From the NCBI GenBank assembly GCA_013399305.1, contig VXAI01000166.1, forward strand, positions 768,460 through 832,459: DNA of 64,000 nucleotides, given 5' to 3'. This document shows, in pieces, positions 25,958 to 37,800 of this stretch. Source of the DNA: Rostratula benghalensis (taxonomy: Eukaryota > Chordata > Aves > Charadriiformes > Rostratulidae). The notes under the pieces were generated by a model. It saw only the letters and a list, made by a program, of their open reading frames with translations, did not search any database and had not been told where the DNA came from. Position numbers and translations under genes: made by a program. Position 1 is the stretch's first letter. The number at the start of each line of letters is the position of its first letter.

Positions 25958-26029
25958 AGCTCTTCCAAGTAGGGAAAGTTCTTGAAGGCATCCTCTGGTA
26001 GCCTTGTGATGTTATTCATGCTGATATCT
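25958..26029 (-). CDS. LGR4: LGR4 exon 2 (first leucine-rich repeat)
   Basis: This 72-nt exon encodes one 24-residue LRR, residues 63-86, reading DISMNNITRLPEDAF then KNFPYLEEL. It matches LGR4 with only small changes from the mammalian protein. The acceptor is a CTCCAG and the donor is GTAAGTA (minus strand). The first base completes the leucine codon started in exon 1, and the last two bases (CT) start the next split leucine codon, so both junctions are phase 2. Asn68 lies in an N-I-T glycosylation sequon. The repeat belongs to the horseshoe ectodomain that binds R-spondin. The exon lies about 33 kb downstream of exon 1 and 14.3 kb upstream of exon 3. Confidence 0.95.
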
Positions 26030-28839
26030 CTGGAGAAGAAGAGATGTAAATTTATCAATACACAGCAAAGGATTTTTGCACTCTAGGAAAAGGAGAAAAA
26101 GAATGCCTAATCATACGCTATGATAACAAAAAAAAAGTCTTCTAGCACTACACATTTCTTTCTAGAAATTTGCATGCTAAACTTTCAAAATATTGTAATT
26201 TGAGAATCCAGTCGTAGCAAAGACCTATATAATGGAAAGCTGATTTGAGAAGTTTTCTGATACCTCTAAGCAAAATAAAACTAACTGAAACTACACGGTG
26301 TGCATGTATGGAAGAGGCTCTACAGTACTGCTATCCCCAGTGCTAATTTTTACCAACTTACACGTGCACACAATTTTAACACAGAAGATTAAAACCACTC
26401 CAAAACCACAGCATATGAAAAAATGAAGGAAAAAAAAAAAAAATTGTGACCACCCACCACGCAAATTTTCATCCCACAGTGTCTTAAAAAAAAAAAATAA
26501 AATACTCGCAGTGGGACTTAATAAAGAGCTTCTGGCAAACACAGCTTCTGGAACAACTGACAAGAATAGCAGAAACATGTCCTAGCTCTACCACAGTCAT
26601 CTTTTTCCTCCCTACAAAACCTATAGAAGTCCTCGAGGTAATAGTTTTAAGCAGATTTCACTCTCAGTCCGTAAGCAGAGACAGGCCAGCAGCAAGTGCT
26701 TACATGATAGGTATGCAGACCTGTTCGGCTTTTTTCTTTCCCAAGGAGCAGTAAGTGGCAAACTTGGTGCCATCACCTCAGCTCACACCTACATAACCAT
26801 CACAGATAATCCAGTCCTAAAGCAAGTTACCACTCAGTATGAGTAAAAGTAGCACGAAAACAATTTGGTTTGATAATTAAACTAATAACTGCCTAACAGT
26901 CCATGTCATAACCCAACTTCGTACTTTCTACTTGGCTATTGCCTTTTTGTTTTTTAAATACGTAGTTAAATGACCAATTTAGTGAGACACCTTTAGCAGA
27001 GCTCTCCCAGCTTCTTTCTGCTTGCTTCTTCCCCACAGTATTCTCTAGTGCCTATGTGCCACCTCCTCCTGCATTTTGGGTAAAAAGCAAACAAACAAAA
27101 CCAAACCACCCTTTCCATCTCATTGATGGGCAATAGGTACCACTGAAGCTCCAGCATGAAGATCTGAAGGGCTGGTGACTGCATACAGGCCAGCAGATTT
27201 TGTTTGCCACCTAAAAAGCTTGGTCTCCAAATAAAGTACCAGCCCTTGGTTATTGCTGGGTACATGTTCTCAGCCCATCAACAGCCATGACTTTTTCAAA
27301 CATCTGCCTCAACTGGAATTATCACTTCTGATGCAGAGAAAGATCAATTTAGACTCTTTCTGCTATACTGAAAGGGCACAAATCCCTGGAGAACTACTTC
27401 CCAGCAGCAAAACCAACCCCCTTGAAAATCAAAAAAGTTTCACATTCAGGGTATCTTCCATGGCTCCCATGACAGGAGTCAGTGCTGACCTCAGGAGGTT
27501 CAGAGTCGGGCCCTTAAGGGGAGCAAGGAGCATGCAGAAGGGTTGGTGCAACTCCTGAGTAAGTGGTGTCCTGGGACATTTGTGCCTTCTTTCATGCTAC
27601 AATGAACCAAACGTCTTGTCAGTACCATATAACCTACCAAAAATGTTGCAGCAGCTAATGAAACCACTTTTTGCAGACTGCCCACATTCTTCCTCCAGTT
27701 GTCAGACCATAATATCTAACACAGCTCATAAAAAAAAGTCTCCTTATTTATAGTGACAACAGAATGCACTATATAAAAAAATCCCATAGTTACCAGAGGA
27801 AAAAAAATAGTTTTTCTCCACAGCAATTGAGAACGTCAACTGATGTCAGTGAACTTCTGTTGAGATTAACAAGTAACTGGAAACTGGTCTGCTGCACCTG
27901 ATGGAGCAACACAGACCCCCAGCCACCACCAATACAAACACTGTACTGTTACATGAAGTCTAGATGCAACCTTTTCCTTAAACTAAATATTTATTAAATA
28001 TAAAGCCAAAACTTCATTCCTCATACTCCAAGTAGAGCAAACCAATAGAGCTATTCCCCAGCAGCTGTTAAGAGTACGCTACCGTAACTCAAGAGCAATG
28101 GAGATCAAAATAAGATTCAGCCCATACCAAACAAACACAATTGTGAGAGAGGACCAAGAAAATCCTCTGTGGCGCAAGAGACTCCTTCAACTAAGCTCCA
28201 GAAGGAGCTGAACCAGAGATGATTTATTTCTGAACTCTACAGCCAGCATGCTTTAAAAAGTGCTTTGTGTCTCAGCAGCAGCTTGGGTACCATGAGATGC
28301 CGCAGTTGCTGCAGGGGACATTTTTCTTCTTGTGCAGGAAAGTAAATAAAAGTATCAGATACATGAATTGTCAGCTGGCTGCTCCACGGGAGACTGCAGC
28401 TTTTATTCGCCCTACCCCCCCATACACATTTTTCAAATTGTCATGAATACACACGTTTCACACATCCAGGCTAGTCCTCTCCTTTCCAGAGGACTACACA
28501 TCCCCTTCCAGTACCAACCAGGAAGCCTTCATGAATCAGGCAGCAAGGGAGGAAGAGAGCAGAGATCCTACACGAATCCAAAGAAATGGTAACTCTCTCA
28601 AAGGACTGTCCAGGTTACACAAATCCCTGTTGTCGTATGTACCATACTAAATGGTGGCAGTGAAAATAAGTCAACGGTACACATCATCAGAAAGCACTAA
28701 GAATTAATGGTTACACATCACTTGGTGTGATTCTGACTGCAATGGCAATTGTTGCACTATGGGATGGCTGTTAAGGACATAAGTAGGAAGAAATCACATC
28801 CATCTGAAAGCAACGGCCTTGACATTTCCAGAGCTATAA

Positions 28840-28892
28840 AGGCCTGATTTTCAGAAGTGTCATGTGCAATCCTAAATGAAGTCAATGGAAAC
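28840..28892 (+). repeat. Possible ancient amniote interspersed repeat fragment
   Basis: AGGCCTGATTTTCAGAAGTG followed about 20 bp later by AATGAAGTCAATGGAAAC recalls a palindromic repeat common in turtle and bird genomes (GGCCTGATTTTCAGAAGTGC and TGAAGTCAATGGGAGC). The family name is not certain from memory. Confidence 0.45.
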
Positions 28893-29627
28893 TATATAGA
28901 CACACAGCATGGCTGACATCCAAATTCTACGTAATTTCAGTTTTCCCTGGGATCTGAAATTAGCAAAGAATGTTTTTTGCCTGTAGCTCCAAGTGTTAAT
29001 ACTCCTATTTTAATATGGGGAGTAGACTCTTTGGATACAACATAAAACAGAATACCTTAATAATGAAGATTTGAGAAGCATCATCAATATCCATTAATTC
29101 TACTGAAATTTATTTTCAAGCAAAACTGCATTTTTAATAAAAGTAGACATAAAGTTGCATTACAATTCTGTCTTTAGCATCACCATGTGAATCTTCAGGG
29201 ACTGCTAAAAGCTGGAATTATTACAGTTTCTCTATTTGCCTTCATTCCACGTGTTAGTAACTCCTAATGAGTAAATAAGTTAATCTTTACAGCACTGATT
29301 TGCAGACTTTGGGGAACATAAAGATACCACCTTTCAAAGTTTCTCATTGATAACCATACAAGTTTTAAATAAATTTCTGTTTAATTGAAACAATTATGTA
29401 AAAGCAGTTTTGCTGCAGAAATCACAAACTGATTACCAATGCCTCGCCAATCAACAGACCTGGGTATATCCCACTTGGAAAAACTGCTAGAAAAAAATTA
29501 TCTTTCAACATAGGAGATGAGAAGGTGATCTTAACCTGAAGTGCACTATGAGCAAAAAAAGGAACACGTGTAGAGAGAAAAACCACATGGACTTGAAGAC
29601 AAAAATCAGATGCTTGTGTTTACACAA

Positions 29628-29652
29628 ATATATATATATACACACACACACA
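29628..29652. repeat. TA/CA compound microsatellite
   Basis: An alternating AT run (29628-29640) is followed directly by six CA units (29641-29652), in intron 1. Confidence 0.9.
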
Positions 29653-30370
29653 AATATTGTTTTTCTTTTCCTTCCACTCTACAGAATATCCTCAGTCAAA
29701 GAATGAGTTCATGGGCACTATTTGTTAGTAATAAAATAATAAGTAGTTCGTGAGCTTCAATGCAAGAATATTACAAACAAAATTCACAAGCACCCATATC
29801 ACTAAAGCTAGATGACTTGACTACTCTCTGAAAGTTTACCTGCTTAATTTGGAAGATACTTTTAATAACACATGCTTTACAGAAGAACTGAAATAAAAAT
29901 GGACAAGTACCATATATTAGACATAGTAACAACAAATACTCCCTCTGAAACCACTGTCCAAAACAAAAACAGCTCTTGCTAGGTTTCTACTGCTTATATT
30001 TTAGAAAAATATTCATTTTACTATTCCTAAAATTTAAAATAATGAATCAGTCTATGCCGAATCAAGAAGGATGTCCATGCATTGAAGATAAAACATTAGT
30101 ACAGGCCTTGGATATGTCAAAGACATCTCCACAGAGAAGCTTTCATACTCCACCTGTTCCTCCACCTCTATAGAAAGACGTCAGGCCTATGAGCCCAGAG
30201 ATCATTTAAGGTCCTAATCAATAAAGTTCTAAGAATGAACCAATAGTACTTTCCCAACCTCCAGCAGTGTCCTCAGGAATGATGCTAGAGTGAAGGACCC
30301 ATCCTCATTTGGGTTGTTACATCCAGACATAAATCCTCTAAATAGCACACCACCAGAAATCTTTCCATTG

Positions 30371-30450
30371 CCACCAACACCCCCAACACACCCACAAAAC
30401 AACCCCCAACAAACACAGCAAAACACAAAAAAAAAAAACCAAAAACCACT
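30371..30450. repeat. C/A-rich low-complexity tract (G-run cluster on the minus strand)
   Basis: C5 (30380-30384), C3 (30391-30393) and C5 (30403-30407), with GGTGG on the minus strand at 30375-30371, followed by an A-rich stretch. On the LGR4 sense strand this gives several G-runs separated by T/G spacers. Confidence 0.8.
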
Positions 30451-33400
30451 TGCCCTAATTTTTAGTGGTACACCAAAGTTCAGGCTCTGTATCTGAAAGG
30501 TTTATTTTAAATTTATTTTTCATTACTTTGCAGTAGAGTCTATCAGCCCAGCAGTCTACAGCTCTGTCTTCACATTAAACTAGGCCCACGCTTATATTTG
30601 GGAAATTTTCCCTGGGAAGCGCAAAACGGTCACAACAGCTTTAAGAGGGCAAAGATAAGGACAGTGATGCCATGGTTTTACACCACAAATTTATTAGGAA
30701 AATGAAGGAGATGGCAGGGGCAGACCCGCACCTTTCAGCAGTTAGCCATTAACCAGGCTTATCTGTACAAAAAGCAGCTGGGGTAAATCTTCACTTGCTC
30801 ACCAATTTTAACCAAGGCAGGTCAGGGCGTGATCGGGCAAGGAGCTGGCATCGAAACTCAAATGATGAGCAGCCAAAGGTGGTAAACTCTTTAGCAAGAA
30901 GAGGCTGCATCTCAGGGATAACGTGAATCACAGCCTTAGAGTTACAATTAGTTTCGCCATTTCAGGTAGGAGAGAGGTAATGCCAGAACACAAACACATC
31001 CGTGCTCCCTCCTACAGTGCTACTGCTGCCATGGCTGCACGTTTCAACGCTACATAAGGCTCTCACACTTGCTCAGAAGTTTTGTCCTTCTTCTGGGAAG
31101 GTTCTAGAGAAAAGAAGAAAACAAAACAAAAAAAAGAAGAAGGAAAAAAACAAGTATCTTGAAGAAAACTACTGAAAGAGTTATTTCACCATCCCTGGTA
31201 CCGCAGAAACTAATTTTTACAGGCCAAACGTGAAAAATCAAGCCACAGAACTCCAGCAGTCATTTGTTGCCTTCAGCCTGCTACAGTAAATCCCTTTGGG
31301 TTATTCTGGCAATGACTTTAATCTTCATTAACAGCTTAGTTTTAACAAAGTCCTTTGCTTTTGCCTAATACATAAACATATCTTTAAAAATACTTGTACA
31401 TATACTAACCAGCAAGTATGCTAAAAGTCATGAAAACCTCCCTTCCTTCAAAAACAGGCATCCCATGAGATAAATTTATTTGGGAGAGGAAAGCACATTT
31501 GCTGGACACAGTAAAAATATACAGCACCACATCTCTGCATAAAGCAGAAGATTTAAACTACTCTTAAAGCAACCAGCAGTGGAGATTTCAAAAACCTAAA
31601 CTAGGCAATGTAACACACGATTATTAATAGTAGTAATAGTATACTCCTGTGCAAGAATTCCAGTTTCTGATGGAAAGTTTTGGGTGGGCTTGGTTTGGTT
31701 TTTTTGAAGGATTCTTTATTCTAACGCTAACCAAAGTAAAACTGCCCCAAGCTGCAGGATGAGCAGAAATACTTCGGACTATAATTCTTGCACGAGAAGA
31801 AAAGCTGTGACAACGAAGAGGGACCACAACATGGGAAACACAGGCATCCTCCTGTAGGGGGCTACAGAAAGGACAGGCAAAAAAAGATAAATAAATTAGG
31901 TGAAGACACAGGCAGTGAATAAAAGCTAACAACCCACAACAACCGATGGGCATTGAAAAGAAAAACTGATGGCAGTCTTTCTGGTCATTTAGTAGCAGCC
32001 CTTTTTTTTTTTTTTTTAAGCAACACCTACCATTCTTCACTGCATTTCCCCAGCCAATAGGTATGCAAATTTTAAGCAAAGAAACCTTGCTCGCTACCCA
32101 GCTCTGGTCTGCTGGCATGTCTCCTGAAACCCAGAAGAGATGCCACTCCTGTGCTACTACCCTGAGTTGGAACCTTGGCTACCAGCACTTGGATCAGCAC
32201 TGAACTGGGGGCACACGCACCTTCCCACTAAACTCCTGCACTGCATCTGAAGGCTAACGATCTAAACTGCTCCACTTTCAGGGAAAAAAAGATCTTAAAC
32301 TGAAAAGAACTATGAAATATCTAGCTACAGAAAAGGAAAATTACATCTCGGCCGAACCCAACTGAGCTAGGCTGCTTAAAAAATAAAATCAAAATGTGCT
32401 CCCCTGCACTTCATTAATAGCTAACTTCTTTTTGGCCTTCCCCCTAACCTCTATCTTTTGTGAAGTTTAGAAGGGAAGGGGGAGAAGGAAGGAGAGAGAG
32501 GTGTGTTTGTTGAAGGAAAGAAGATCATGTTTCAACAAGGCACCTTTAAAATCCTATAAAATACTCCCTCTGAGCAAGCTTAACCTGTTTGCTGATAGAT
32601 AATAGCATGTAATACTGCAGGCTCCATTCAGTCTTTTCCAAGGTCTGGGCCCTCTGCCACCGAGTTATTTAATTATAACACTTACAAAATGATTTAGGCA
32701 AAGCTATCTATATTTGAATAAAGCCCTCCCACCTACTTGTACAAAACCATTAGGTAAAAGGTCTTAATCTTATGTAAAATTCCCCAGGTAGTAACCCCAA
32801 TTCAGCTTCAGCAGTACTAGAAAAAGCTGGTAATATTTTTAGAAGTATATTAAATAAGCCAGGTTATTTCAAATGCAAGTCAACATGACGTTGGAAAATA
32901 CTCAGTAGCAGCCACCCATTAACACTGGGACCACTGATACATGGATAATGGCCCGATTACATTAACTCTGGTGAAGCTCAACAAGACAAAGCAACAGACA
33001 TTTTCTCAGGATACCAGACAAGTAATTCTTTGCTGGTTATCCAAAACACAGGGACAGAAGTATATGCAGCTGTATGGCGATGGTCAGTACCTCCAGTGTG
33101 GTCCACGTCACACCTGCAAACCAGGAGAACTGCCTGGTGGTGTGGCAGCAGAGCTAGAGTGAAGGGTGGACAAGGGGGAGGTGAAGAACTCGGGAAAGCT
33201 CAAGGTTAGACCAGTCTAAGTCAGACTGCAGTGCTACAGCCTTGAAGAAACACATCCACTGCTGAACTCCTTGTAGGAACGCGCTCACATGATGAAAACC
33301 AATGCAATTTTCAACCAGATCCCACACCTCAGCAGTCAGTCCTAGGGGAGACCAGGAGCTGAATTATAGCCCTGGTGTAGACCTACTTCCCCATTCAGCC

Positions 33401-34659
33401 AGTTCCTGCTAGATGAACATAAAACCACTGAAGGGATGGAGTGAAATGAGCTTGTATTCATACTGTCCCACGCCTTAATCATACTCGCTATGCAATGAAA
33501 GCATAGAAAGCCTAGAGGATCAGCAAGGAAGTTCTAATTAAATTCATTCTATTAAAAAGAAAATAGTTTGATGGGTTTGGTTTTTTTCCTGTTGTTGTTG
33601 TTTTACTCTATCTTCTTAATAACACATAGCAACAATTCTCTTCCAGAGGCACCACTTCCCAACTACTGCTTTGAATGGTAATTACCTGCCCTGTGAATCC
33701 AACAAGTGCAGCTAAAATTTGAGGATGTAAGTTACATGCCAACCTGCCAACCTCAGCAGCTAGAAATCAGAAACAGAAGGCAAGCAACTATCAGGACATG
33801 ATGCTTAGAGAGGAGCCTACACTTGAAAAGTACTTGAGTTTGCAATGGTGTCCAAGTTTAAAAAAAAATAAAATTAAATACACCAGGGAATTAATTTCTT
33901 GCCCTTTATACACTAACTCCATTTACTACTGCAAGATTTGGCTACTTCTGCCTGTGGTATTTGCTAACATTTACACAGTAATAGCACACCAATGCCCCAT
34001 TATGTTATATTGGTATTGTATTTTAAATTTATATTCTCCCAATTTCTGACAAGGACTCCATAACTATCACTTCTCATCTCCCAGTGGGAAAGGCCCAGCT
34101 CAAGGACACTTCTGGGTACGACTACAGCCAGGACTCTGCCATAGTAATCCTTACTGCCATGCCCCAACACATTTTTTTTTTTCCTTCTGTTCTTCATTCT
34201 TTTTAACACAAAGTTGTTGATGATAAAACCAAATGGAAAGCTTGAAACCTATTTTTGTATTAACGTAAATTTTTCTCCTTGTGATTCCATTTCTCCCCAA
34301 CGATCTTAAGTACAGTCCTCCTGCCTCTGACATGATCACAGAGACCTCCAACACTTAAAAAGCACAGAAAGCAGCTCTGTATTCACAGCCCAACGTGCAG
34401 ACAAAAAACCCCGCCAACTTATCAGCCATGCCGATTGGTTTGGGGTTTTTTTTTTCCCCATTTACAAGCACGTTTCCTTTTCCACTTCTTCTAGGAAACA
34501 TTCTTGTAAGAAAAGAAACATTCAAATACTTAAAGCCTTAGTCAACATCTGCTGTGACTGGCTAAGTAAGACACAGGTTGCATTCCCACCCAGCAAATAC
34601 GCTTGCCATTTCCTAAGTCCCTGTGCTATCTCTCTAATGAGCACAACGTCTTATCATCT

Positions 34660-34862
34660 CTTGTTTGTATTGCAACAAGAAGCTAAGGGCCCTAGTTCAA
34701 CATGTCAACGTGACTGGCACTGTACAAATACACAGCGGGAGACACTCCTCACCTGGAGAGTTTGCTGCTTAAATGGACACGACAAACAGCATGGGAGGGA
34801 AAACAGGCCCTCAGAGGTGAAGTAACCTGCCTGAAGTCACCAGCAGTGCCTGGAACCCCTCC
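34660..34862 (+). repeat. Ancient amniote MIR (CORE-SINE) element
   Basis: The stretch resembles, in order, the amniote MIR family as I remember it. TTTGTATTGCA and AGGGCCC come first, then GGCACTGTACAAATACA, then a segment like AAATGGACACGACAAACAGC, then GGGAGGGAAAACAGG. It ends with the typical tail CAGAGGTGAAGTAACCTGCC and AAGTCACCAGCAG. It lies in the plus orientation, within intron 1 and antisense to LGR4, and is fairly complete but diverged. Confidence 0.72.
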
Positions 34863-37800
34863 AGTTGCCCAACACTGCTCCCATGTGCTATGTCCAGCTA
34901 CTACCCACCACATCCTTTTCAAGACAAAGGAATTACCTTATTTTTTTCCCCCCCCTTTTAGCAGGAAAACAGGACAGAAGACTCTTCTGGCAGTTCCTTG
35001 TTTGCCAGATGTGCAGGTTCACTCCATTTGGTAGCAGCAAAAAGAAATTATGCTCTAACAGCTATGCAAGTGGTTTACAGGCAATGTTTCAATCCAGTTT
35101 TCTGCAACCCAAACGAACTGGAATGTTTATGTGACTGCTCAGGTGGCAATGAAGCACTTAACCTGCTTTTCCACAGAAGCATTCAAACTTCAGGCTACCC
35201 ATCAACCTTGGCTATTAGAGGAAATTGAGATATTCAGAAGTTTTAGGAAACAAGAATATATAGAGCCCTTTTTCAGTACTTATACTAAAAAAAGCATATA
35301 AATCCTGTTGATTCCAGTAAGCTTTTAGCATTGTGCTGAAGCAGGACCTACAACATTTTCACTGACAGCTGCAGAAAGGCTGAAAAATTTCAGACAGGTC
35401 TGTTCCTGCAACAGAAGTAACATCCCCTTTTCCCCCACCATATTTGTAAGTTATTTTTCCTGCCTCCTCCTTCCCACGTCACATCAACCTGGTTTGGGTT
35501 TTGTTTTTTTTCCTTCCAACATGATGTCTTGGCTTTCTTTCAGACACAGTAACTAGCTCTAATGTACCCTATTCATGTGCCAATCAAGCCATCATCAAGA
35601 TCTTAGAGAGAACAATACTTGTATGCAAAGACGTATTTTGAACTGGTATTTGAGTCACTGCAGGCCAGTCATTAAGCAATCACACATGCGGTTAATGGCC
35701 TATGTTGACACATGGTGTGGAATTAACCCAGAAAAAAAATTCCACTGCATTATTATGAAAGAGATCGTATCCTGGAATAGGAATATAGGACAAGTTAACA
35801 TGTTTTTCAGTTAATTTCTGAGCCACACGTTCAGTGTGGATGACGGGCTGAAGGAAGGGCTTATTGTAAGCTCGAGGAGGAAGCAAAATGTCTTTCAGTG
35901 CAAGAGTATTTCCCTCACATAGTTAGAGATCACTTATAGCAGGGAGTAAAATGTTGCATTATTCATGGTTATATAATTATTTACTCTCTGGAATACAGGA
36001 ACTGCCAGGGAATTGAGTACAAAATCAGACTGTGTGACAGACATGGTAGTCAAGCAGGCCGCAGGCAAGCCTGTGCAGAGACACTCCTCCTGTGCCTCTT
36101 GGCATCCATCACAAAATGCAAATAACCAACCCGTACAAGACCACAAAGAAGTCCGTGGACAAAACCATGTGGGAACATCCACATCCCTCATCTGTAATAC
36201 ACCTCACATGTCCTACTACCACCCAAACTCCTGGTAGGGAAGCTCTGAGCGTAGTTACATCCCAGCTACCCCAACCTGAAAGTTTTTAAAAATAATTTTA
36301 TAAAAAGTAACATGGACATTCAACAGTCTTGGATGACCAACGTTGGAAAAGTCATTGCACATCTCTGGTGATAATCCCTTGGGATTCACAGCCACTTGAG
36401 GTACCACAGGAGGATTCAGTAAAGCAGCAGCACAGTTAAAATGTGTAAGGACCAACATTTTTCAGAGGACCACTGAAAAGCATCTTTGCCAGGCAGACTC
36501 ATCAAGCTCTGCAATTAGCACAGCAGTTGTTATGGGGGATCAAATCTAAGCAATGTCATTATTTTATGCCAGTTGCATGTGTTCTGCACTTTGTCCAGCT
36601 CATCTCCTGTCTCCAGACAGGACAACTGGGGCTGCAGGCAAAGCTAGGGCTGTAAACCTGGTGGTGGAGCCTTTGGGTGCAAGTGTTCAAAATGCTGACC
36701 TCCTGTTAGGGATACTTTTGTATTGCACTGACGTCTTCCAGATATGGGAAACTACAAGGAATGTTTTAATGCCTTCATCTCATTTAACAACAATCTCAGT
36801 AAACTGCCTGGAATAACACGTCTCCAGGTAAGGGGCCCGAACCTCAGATCATCTTAGCCCAAACATGTGCCTCTAAACCATTCATTATAACTGTAATTTT
36901 TGGTAAAACTTGAGATTATTTGGAAAACTAAGTAAAGGTAAGCAAAAGGGTGTTGGTTTTTTCATCCATTGATCTTCACACACGAAGGGAAAATACAGCA
37001 ATGGGTTACATGCTTAAGGCTCCAACCTATTACACCCTCCAGGGTGTTGATGCACAAGGTGTTTTCTGATGAAGAAACTGGGTTATATTCCCATTGCTTC
37101 CCACCTTTGTCATAGGACTGTTCACAGGCAGCATTCTGGAATCAGATTATTATAATAAACTGGATTTAAACAAAATCATTCCTATTTATTTTTTTTCTTT
37201 AAAACTAACAAATGAAAAGATCAGATAGGGTTAGAAGCCTTCTGTATAGCTTGGCCTCATAGAGAACTGTATCAGCACAATTATAGGGCAGCAAACTGAA
37301 ATGGTAGTAGGAGTGAGGAAAGGTACTGAGGAGACAGTGGGAACTTTGCACCAAAAGGAAATGTAACATGTAGCTACACCTTCAATGAAATCAGCACCAG
37401 ATTCCCTTAAGGAATTCTACAGAATGGTATTTGTCATGTTTAAGTAAATAAAGTTTAACACTATGTTTGCAACCAAGTTTATAAAGGGCAGAATTGACAG
37501 TTGAAACAATTGTCCTCATCATTGCAGAGTCATATTGAACCACCAATCTCCAAGGTAACTATGTAATTTTTAAATTAGTCTGATTTTTCTTTAATAAGTC
37601 AGCCCCATGTTGGAGTCATATTTAAGTTTTGATTTAAAGCACGCATTGCTAATCCCGACACAGACACTTCATGCGTGACCAAGCCAAGGTTTAGTTCATT
37701 ACTATTGAGGAAGTTCTCAAGCATTTTTTCCTTATCAAAAACTTCTGTGAACAACCCATTGCTGAAACACTAGGAACATCATCAAACTATGTAATCAAAC

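Noticed and set aside
31624..32118. 164-residue minus-strand open frame
   Set aside because: It includes low-complexity translations (lysine run from a T-run, terminal tyrosine run from TA-rich DNA) and no recognisable motif.
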